Part shown: one piece after another, positions 59,722 through 64,000 of the stretch
How the letters are laid out: each line of letters starts with the position of its first letter
Position numbering within the stretch: position 1 is the first letter of the stretch
Assembly: GCA_016213825.1 (NCBI GenBank)
Contig: JACQZP010000020.1
Span: 1-64,000 of the forward strand
Reading direction: 5' to 3'
Length of the DNA stretch: 64,000 nucleotides
Source of the DNA: Acetobacterium woodii
GTDB taxonomy: Bacteria > Bacillota > Clostridia > Eubacteriales > Eubacteriaceae
Notes under the pieces: generated by a model
The model's database searches: none
Seen by the model: only the letters and a program-made list of their open reading frames with translations
Told to the model about the DNA's origin: nothing
Made by a program: the position numbers and the translations under genes

Positions 59722-60288
59722 ATGGCAAAGTATTGTCCAAAATGTTATGCCGGTATCGGTCCAGATGACGAAGTTTGTGGTAATTGTGGTAATGTGTTAA
59801 AGGAAAATGCAGGCGGGGAAGAAGATTTCACTGCTGGCGTTTTCGACAACGAAAATCTTTCGCATGATGTTTCCGGAAAAGAGATTCCTGGTGAAACGCC
59901 GAATGAAGAAATCTTATCTCACGAAATTGTAGCAGATGAAATTATCGCTGATGGTATTGTAGAGGAAGCAATCATTGTCCCTGAAACCATCACAACAGCC
60001 CCAGACCCTGTTAAGGCTTCACCGCAACGTCAGACTGCCGTTGAAAATACCGAAGTCCCTATGACTCTGGGTGACTGGATGCTGACGCTTCTGCTTTTGT
60101 ACTTACCGATTGTCAATATCGTCATGCTCATTATTTGGAGTGTTGATTCCAAAACCAACACCTCAAAAAAACATTTTGCCTGGGCGACATTAATCTTTAT
60201 GGGGATCGGCATCGTCCTTTCCATCATCTTCTCCAGCATTGTGATGGCTATTATCGCATCCATGATGCAATCCATGTATTATTATTAA
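59722..60288 (+). CDS. Zinc-ribbon protein with membrane helices
   Basis: A 188-residue protein. MAKYCPKCYAGIGPDDEVCGNCGNVL is a zinc ribbon, close to that of the protein at 53890. An acidic linker follows with HEIVADEIIADGIVEEAI. Two transmembrane helices are near 120-140 (WMLTLLLLYLPIVNIVMLIIW) and 155-182 (WATLIFMGIGIVLSIIFSSIVMAIIA). It may be a membrane-anchored relative of the soluble one; the function is unknown. The ATG at 59722 has AAAGGATGTGAG upstream. Confidence 0.7.
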   Translation: MAKYCPKCYAGIGPDDEVCGNCGNVLKENAGGEEDFTAGVFDNENLSHDVSGKEIPGETPNEEILSHEIVADEIIADGIVEEAIIVPETITTAPDPVKASPQRQTAVENTEVPMTLGDWMLTLLLLYLPIVNIVMLIIWSVDSKTNTSKKHFAWATLIFMGIGIVLSIIFSSIVMAIIASMMQSMYYY

Positions 60289-60307
60289 GAAATATGAGTA
60301 AAATAAA

Positions 60308-60334
60308 AGAACCGTCGATGGACGGTTCTTTTTG
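60308..60334 (+). terminator. Terminator of the zinc-ribbon gene
   Basis: AGAACCGTC pairs with GACGGTTCT around GATG, followed by TTTTT. Confidence 0.85.
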
Positions 60335-60377
60335 CATTCATTTGATTAAAAATGATGTATTAATATAAATAAAAAGA

Positions 60378-61022
60378 TCAATAATCAACAGGATCTTCAA
60401 CGCAACTGATAATTGCGTTCTTGAAGGCTTCACAGGCAGTTCGGCAATTGGATTGGGTCCCAGTCAGGATGGCACCACTTAGATTTGAATTGGTCGGGGG
60501 ACCAAAAAATTTAACCACTTCCACATCGGCAACGGTTAAGGCTTCGTCAATACCAACAACACCTTCAAGTGCTGGAGCAAATAAGAAAGCGATGGATGAA
60601 CCAATTGGCAAACCATAGGTTTTCGAAAAATATTTGCCGATTTTAGGTACTAACTGAGCGTAAATCAGATTGCTGTCATCTTCGTTGACGCTGTAAATAC
60701 TGGATTTGTTTTCAGCATAGTCCCGGATATAGCGCAAACCACTTTCAACATCAGAAACAGTGGGGCCAGTGATGACACCAAATACCTGACCGTCATTGAG
60801 ACCGGCACCTGCTCCATAAAGGGTTTTAATATAAACAACATCCACATTCGAGGTTTTTGTGGCTTCATCGGCAGCACAGTAGCCGACACCGTCGTATTGG
60901 GTTGTGAAAATTCCGATATCAATACAGCCCTCCGGCAAATCAAACTCTTCTAACATGATGTCTTCAACAGCGGTTAGCATTTTACTATAAACAATATTGC
61001 ATTTAATTCTATCTCCAGTCAT
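60378..61022 (-). CDS. eutL: EutL-like bacterial microcompartment shell protein
   Basis: A 214-residue tandem-BMC (trimer) shell protein. It resembles EutL as I recall it: YCAADEATKTSNVDVVYIKTLYGAGA, GVITGPTVSDVESGL, GLPIGSSIAFLFAPALEGVVGIDEALTVADVEVVKFFGPPTNSNLSGAILTGTQSNCRTACEAF. EutL forms pseudo-hexameric tiles with a gated pore in ethanolamine-type microcompartments. No other microcompartment or ethanolamine gene lies within this window. It is a lone gene, with GGAGATG in front of its ATG. Confidence 0.85.
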   Translation of the reverse strand: MTGDRIKCNIVYSKMLTAVEDIMLEEFDLPEGCIDIGIFTTQYDGVGYCAADEATKTSNVDVVYIKTLYGAGAGLNDGQVFGVITGPTVSDVESGLRYIRDYAENKSSIYSVNEDDSNLIYAQLVPKIGKYFSKTYGLPIGSSIAFLFAPALEGVVGIDEALTVADVEVVKFFGPPTNSNLSGAILTGTQSNCRTACEAFKNAIISCVEDPVDY

Positions 61023-61102
61023 GGCATCATCTCCTTTTCTGAATTTTAAATAAATTTCTACTTGTCGTTTATAATATCATTATTTCAGCCTGTGGTAAAT
61101 AA

Positions 61103-61140
61103 AAAAAAAGCAGTACTACGGGTAGTTATCTGCTTTTTTA
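61103..61140 (-). terminator. Terminator of the acc operon
   Basis: AAAAAGCAG pairs with CTGCTTTTT, with an inner ACTA/TAGT stem. On the minus strand it ends in a long T tract, 27 bases after the accA stop. Confidence 0.85.
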
Positions 61141-61166
61141 ATGCTTGTTTTTGTTGGATTAAAAAA

Positions 61167-61958
61167 TTAATCAGACACGCTTTCAATTGCACCGTATTTG
61201 CGAAATCGTTGATAACGGTTTTGAGTTAATTGAGCGGTATCGATTGCTTTATTTTTTTGCAAACTTTTATATAAACCAATTGTAAGTTCCCGATAAACAT
61301 TTTTAAAATCACGATGGTTCTCAGAAATGATTTTATCAATGACCTGAAGTTCCAGTAAATCCTGGGCGGTCAGTTTGAGACAATTAGCGGCTTCTTTTGT
61401 CTTGGAAGCATCCTTCCAGAGAATACTGGCACACCCTTCCGGGGAGATCACGGAGTAAATGGCATTTTCCAGCATCCAGACCTCGTCTGCCACACCCAGT
61501 GCCAGCGCACCGCCGCTGCCGCCTTCACCAATAACGACAGATATAATTGGGACGGTAAGGCTCATCATTTCCATCAGATTTTGAGCAATAGCGTGACCCT
61601 GGCCTCGTTCTTCAGCACCGATTCCGCAAAATGCACCGGAGGTGTCAATGAGACACACAATCGGGCGATTAAATTTCTCAGCCTGTTTCATCTGCCGTAG
61701 TGCTTTTCGATAACCTTCCGGATGGGAAGAACCAAAGTTGCGTTTGACCCGGGACTTGGTGTTTTTACCCCGTTCCTGAGCAATGATTGTAACCGGCATG
61801 TCCATCAGCAGGCCCAGCCCGGTTATCATCGCCGGATCATCACCAAAACAGCGATCACCGTGAAGCTCAATAAAATCGGTAAACAGGTTATCAATAAAAT
61901 CCTGTCCGGTGGGCCGGGTCTTTTTTCGGGCCAGTGCCACGCGTTTATATGCTTCCAT
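61167..61958 (-). CDS. accA: Acetyl-CoA carboxylase carboxyltransferase, alpha subunit
   Basis: A 263-residue subunit that, with AccD, transfers carboxyl from biotin to acetyl-CoA to make malonyl-CoA. Visible are LFTDFIELHGDRCFGDD, FGSSHPEGYRKALRQMKQAEKFNRPIVCLIDTSGAFCGIGAEERGQ, VIGEGGSGGALALGV and SVISPEGCASILWKD. It lacks about 45 N-terminal residues common in B. subtilis AccA. The frame opens at 61985; the ATG at 61958 is preferred because AAGGCGG lies 8 bases upstream. It overlaps the end of accD. Confidence 0.95.
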   Translation of the reverse strand: MEAYKRVALARKKTRPTGQDFIDNLFTDFIELHGDRCFGDDPAMITGLGLLMDMPVTIIAQERGKNTKSRVKRNFGSSHPEGYRKALRQMKQAEKFNRPIVCLIDTSGAFCGIGAEERGQGHAIAQNLMEMMSLTVPIISVVIGEGGSGGALALGVADEVWMLENAIYSVISPEGCASILWKDASKTKEAANCLKLTAQDLLELQVIDKIISENHRDFKNVYRELTIGLYKSLQKNKAIDTAQLTQNRYQRFRKYGAIESVSD

Positions 61959-62832
61959 CTTCATCACCGCCTTTGGAAATCCCATGTAGGGTCAATAAAT
62001 GATTCAAGGTTTCTTTTTGAGTGCTACGGGGGACAATCGCATCAACAAATCCTTTTTCAAGTAAAAATTCGGCTCGCTGAAATCCTTTTGGTAACCGTTG
62101 ACGGATGGTCTGTTCAATGACCCGGGGGCCGGCAAAGGCAATCAGGGCTTCGGGTTCAGCCAGGATAATATCGCCTTCCATGGCAAAGCTGGCAGTAACA
62201 CCACCAGTGGTAGGATCGGTAAGAACGGTAAGGTATAGAAGACCGGCATCACTATGACGTTTGACAGCGCCGCTGGTTTTAGCCATCTGCATCAGCGCCA
62301 GCATCCCTTCTTGCATTCGGGCACCGCCGGAAACAGTATAGCCGATTACCGGGAGACGATGCGCCAAGGCATATTCAAAGATCAGGGTGATTTTTTCACC
62401 CACCACCTGACCCATGCTGCCCATCATAAAGGTGGCTTCCATCACGAATAGCGCAACCTCATGATCGCCTATTTTCCCGGTCCCGATGATGACGCCTTCG
62501 TTTTCGTGGCTGAATAGGGTGGCCTGTGCCAGCTTTTCATCGTATCCGGGAAATTCCAGACGATTGGATGAGGACAGGTCGTGATGCTGTTCCACAAAGG
62601 TATCTGGATCAACAATCATATTCAGGCGTTGTCTGGCATTAATACGAAAATGATGACCGCATTTAGGGCAAACATGGAAATTGTTTTCTAAATCCGAAGT
62701 GAAGCTCAATTGTTTGCAGGATGGACAGCTTCGACACAGTTCCGAGGGAATGGCCGGATCGGTTTTGCGTTTGATCCGATGCTGGGCTTCCAGTTCATTT
62801 TTTGGTTTTTTAAATAGACCTTTACTTAGCAT
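61945..62832 (-). CDS. accD: Acetyl-CoA carboxylase carboxyltransferase, beta subunit
   Basis: A 295-residue subunit with the N-terminal zinc ribbon CRSCPSCKQLSF ... CPKCGHHF and the carboxyltransferase fold (GSMGQVVGEKITLIFEYALAHRLPVIGYTVSGGARMQEGMLALMQMAKT, TDPTTGGVTASFAMEGDIILAEPEALIAFAGPRVIEQTI). GGAGG lies before the ATG. It begins 15 bases after accC and its end overlaps accA, so the subunits are made together. Confidence 0.96.
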   Translation of the reverse strand: MLSKGLFKKPKNELEAQHRIKRKTDPAIPSELCRSCPSCKQLSFTSDLENNFHVCPKCGHHFRINARQRLNMIVDPDTFVEQHHDLSSSNRLEFPGYDEKLAQATLFSHENEGVIIGTGKIGDHEVALFVMEATFMMGSMGQVVGEKITLIFEYALAHRLPVIGYTVSGGARMQEGMLALMQMAKTSGAVKRHSDAGLLYLTVLTDPTTGGVTASFAMEGDIILAEPEALIAFAGPRVIEQTIRQRLPKGFQRAEFLLEKGFVDAIVPRSTQKETLNHLLTLHGISKGGDEDGSI

Positions 62833-62847
62833 TTAAAACCTCCATTT

Positions 62848-64000
62848 CTATTCAGCCAAGGGTTTGCCGAACTCATTTTCCATAAAATCTGTATAATAGT
62901 CGCCTTTAATAAATAAAGGATGGCTGAGAATATCTAGTTGCACCTGGCTGGTGTGGTCGATGCCTTCAATCACCAGTTCACATAAAGCCGCTTTCATCTT
63001 TCGGATCGTTAGTTCCCGGGTTTTGGAATGGACAATCAGTTTGCCAACCATGGAATCATAATAGGGCGGAATCGAATAGCCTTGATAAAGCAGGGTATCA
63101 AAACGCACCCAGGGACCGCCGGGAACATGAAGAAAACTGATGGTTCCGCAGTTTGGTCTAAAATCAAGGAGGGGGTTTTCGGCATTGATCCGGCATTCGA
63201 TGGCATGGCCCTGAATATGAACATCTTCCTGACCAAAGGTCAGCGGCAGACCAGCGGCAATCCGGATCTGCCATTTAACAATGTCAACCCCCGTAACCAT
63301 TTCGGTAATGGGGTGTTCAACCTGCAATCGGGTATTCATTTCCATAAAATAAAAATGACCCTGGGCATCCATTAAAAATTCAATGGTACCGGCATTTTCA
63401 TAGCCAATAGTCAGTGCTGCCTTTCGGGAAACGTCCATCATGGCATTGCGTATTTCCGGAGTCAGGGACGGGGAAGGGCTCTCTTCCAGCAATTTCTGAT
63501 TTTTACGCTGGATTGAGCATTCTCGCTCGCCCAGAGCAACCACATGCTGATGCTGATCGCAAAGCAGTTGAATTTCGATATGTTTGACCCGAGTTAAAAA
63601 TTTTTCCAGATAAACCCCATCGTCATTAAATGCGTTTTGCGCTTCCTGGCGGGCCAACGAATATTCGTTTAAAAAATCTTCGGATCGCTCCACCAGGCGG
63701 ATGCCCTTGCCGCCACCGCCGGAACGGGCTTTAACTAACAGGGGATAGCCGATTTCATCCGCTTGCCGATGGGCCTCGACCGGATCATTAATAATGTCAG
63801 TGCCGGGGACAATCGGTACCCCGGCGGCAGCCATAGTGGAACGGGCCTGGTCTTTATCCCCCATTTTTTGAATAATTTCCCAGGTAGGTCCAATAAAAGC
63901 GATGCCGCATTGGGCACATAATCGGGCAAATTTCGGGTTTTCGGAAAGCAGTCCATAACCGGGATGGATGGCTTCGGCCCCGGTTAATACAGCCGCCGAC
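62848..64000 (-). CDS. accC: Biotin carboxylase (partial; 5' end beyond window)
   Basis: The C-terminal 383 residues of biotin carboxylase, which carboxylates biotin on AccB using ATP and bicarbonate. At the window edge the chain reads SAAVLTGAEAIHPGYGLLSEN; then MGDKDQARSTMAAAGVP, ARSGGGGKGIRLV, CSIQRKNQKLLEE, FYFMEMNTRLQVEHPITEMVTG and ECRINAENP. The frame is open to position 64000, so the start and the N-terminal biotin-carboxylase part lie outside. accB is expected upstream. It begins the accC-accD-accA run. Confidence 0.95.
   Translation of the reverse strand, partial: SAAVLTGAEAIHPGYGLLSENPKFARLCAQCGIAFIGPTWEIIQKMGDKDQARSTMAAAGVPIVPGTDIINDPVEAHRQADEIGYPLLVKARSGGGGKGIRLVERSEDFLNEYSLARQEAQNAFNDDGVYLEKFLTRVKHIEIQLLCDQHQHVVALGERECSIQRKNQKLLEESPSPSLTPEIRNAMMDVSRKAALTIGYENAGTIEFLMDAQGHFYFMEMNTRLQVEHPITEMVTGVDIVKWQIRIAAGLPLTFGQEDVHIQGHAIECRINAENPLLDFRPNCGTISFLHVPGGPWVRFDTLLYQGYSIPPYYDSMVGKLIVHSKTRELTIRKMKAALCELVIEGIDHTSQVQLDILSHPLFIKGDYYTDFMENEFGKPLAE

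Overview
The window looks like chromosomal DNA of a low-to-moderate GC, anaerobic Firmicute of the acetogen type, most like Acetobacterium. This rests on content rather than a search: corrinoid methyltransferase sets, a CooS-type CO dehydrogenase with its ferredoxin and flavoprotein, hydrogenase maturation genes, a cobalamin synthase and Gram-positive-style acetyl-CoA carboxylase genes. No rRNA, tRNA, CRISPR array or intact transposon was seen.

Layout. 0.3-2.8 kb: a Fic-like remnant, a small (p)ppGpp synthetase-like gene, and an Rrf2 regulator divergent from a flavin-binding protein. 3.0-9.1 kb: a one-carbon methyltransferase region with a short CobW-like GTPase, a His-tailed protein, a corrinoid protein, a URO-D-type methyltransferase, a methyl-THF:corrinoid methyltransferase, a DUF2284 protein, a second corrinoid protein and a GntR regulator; a shared 26-bp promoter-proximal motif links its two ends. 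9.2-12.8 kb: TetR, a DUF5692 membrane protein and oleate hydratase. 12.8-17.1 kb: hypB, a large Fe-S/FAD oxidoreductase and hypA. 17.2-21.9 kb: mixed small genes, including a flavoprotein and a decayed relative of it. 22.0-27.0 kb: a lysine-riboswitch-controlled lysine-precursor operon (asd-dapA-dapB-lysC). 27.1-32.6 kb: DUF1858, HPr, cobS, a YgiQ radical SAM protein, a DtxR-type regulator and an rRNA methyltransferase. 32.7-34.7 kb: an accessory patch with gene remnants. 35-50.6 kb: a chemosensory and two-component cluster (FIST, two receptors, CheA, CheW, a hybrid kinase, a receiver, hemerythrin, CheR, a coiled-coil/LRR protein and a GGDEF-like protein). 51-55 kb: five regulators and zinc-ribbon genes. 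55.5-59.1 kb: cooS, ferredoxin and FAD oxidoreductase. 59.2-64 kb: cyclophilin, a zinc-ribbon membrane protein, a lone EutL-type shell protein and accC-accD-accA.

The most notable unexplained signal is a family of about 110-bp, highly palindromic intergenic repeats. There are seven copies, six of them in gaps of the lysine operon and the hyp region and one between cheA and cheW. The stems vary in sequence while pairing is kept, and a central core of about 20 bases is nearly constant. Other points of interest are the coiled-coil/LRR protein whose N-terminus resembles the linker of CheB-CheR fusions, the Cys-containing PAS domain in the hybrid kinase, a consensus cooS promoter flanked by inverted repeats and followed by a leader of about 300 nt, and a zinc-ribbon protein with an internal duplication.
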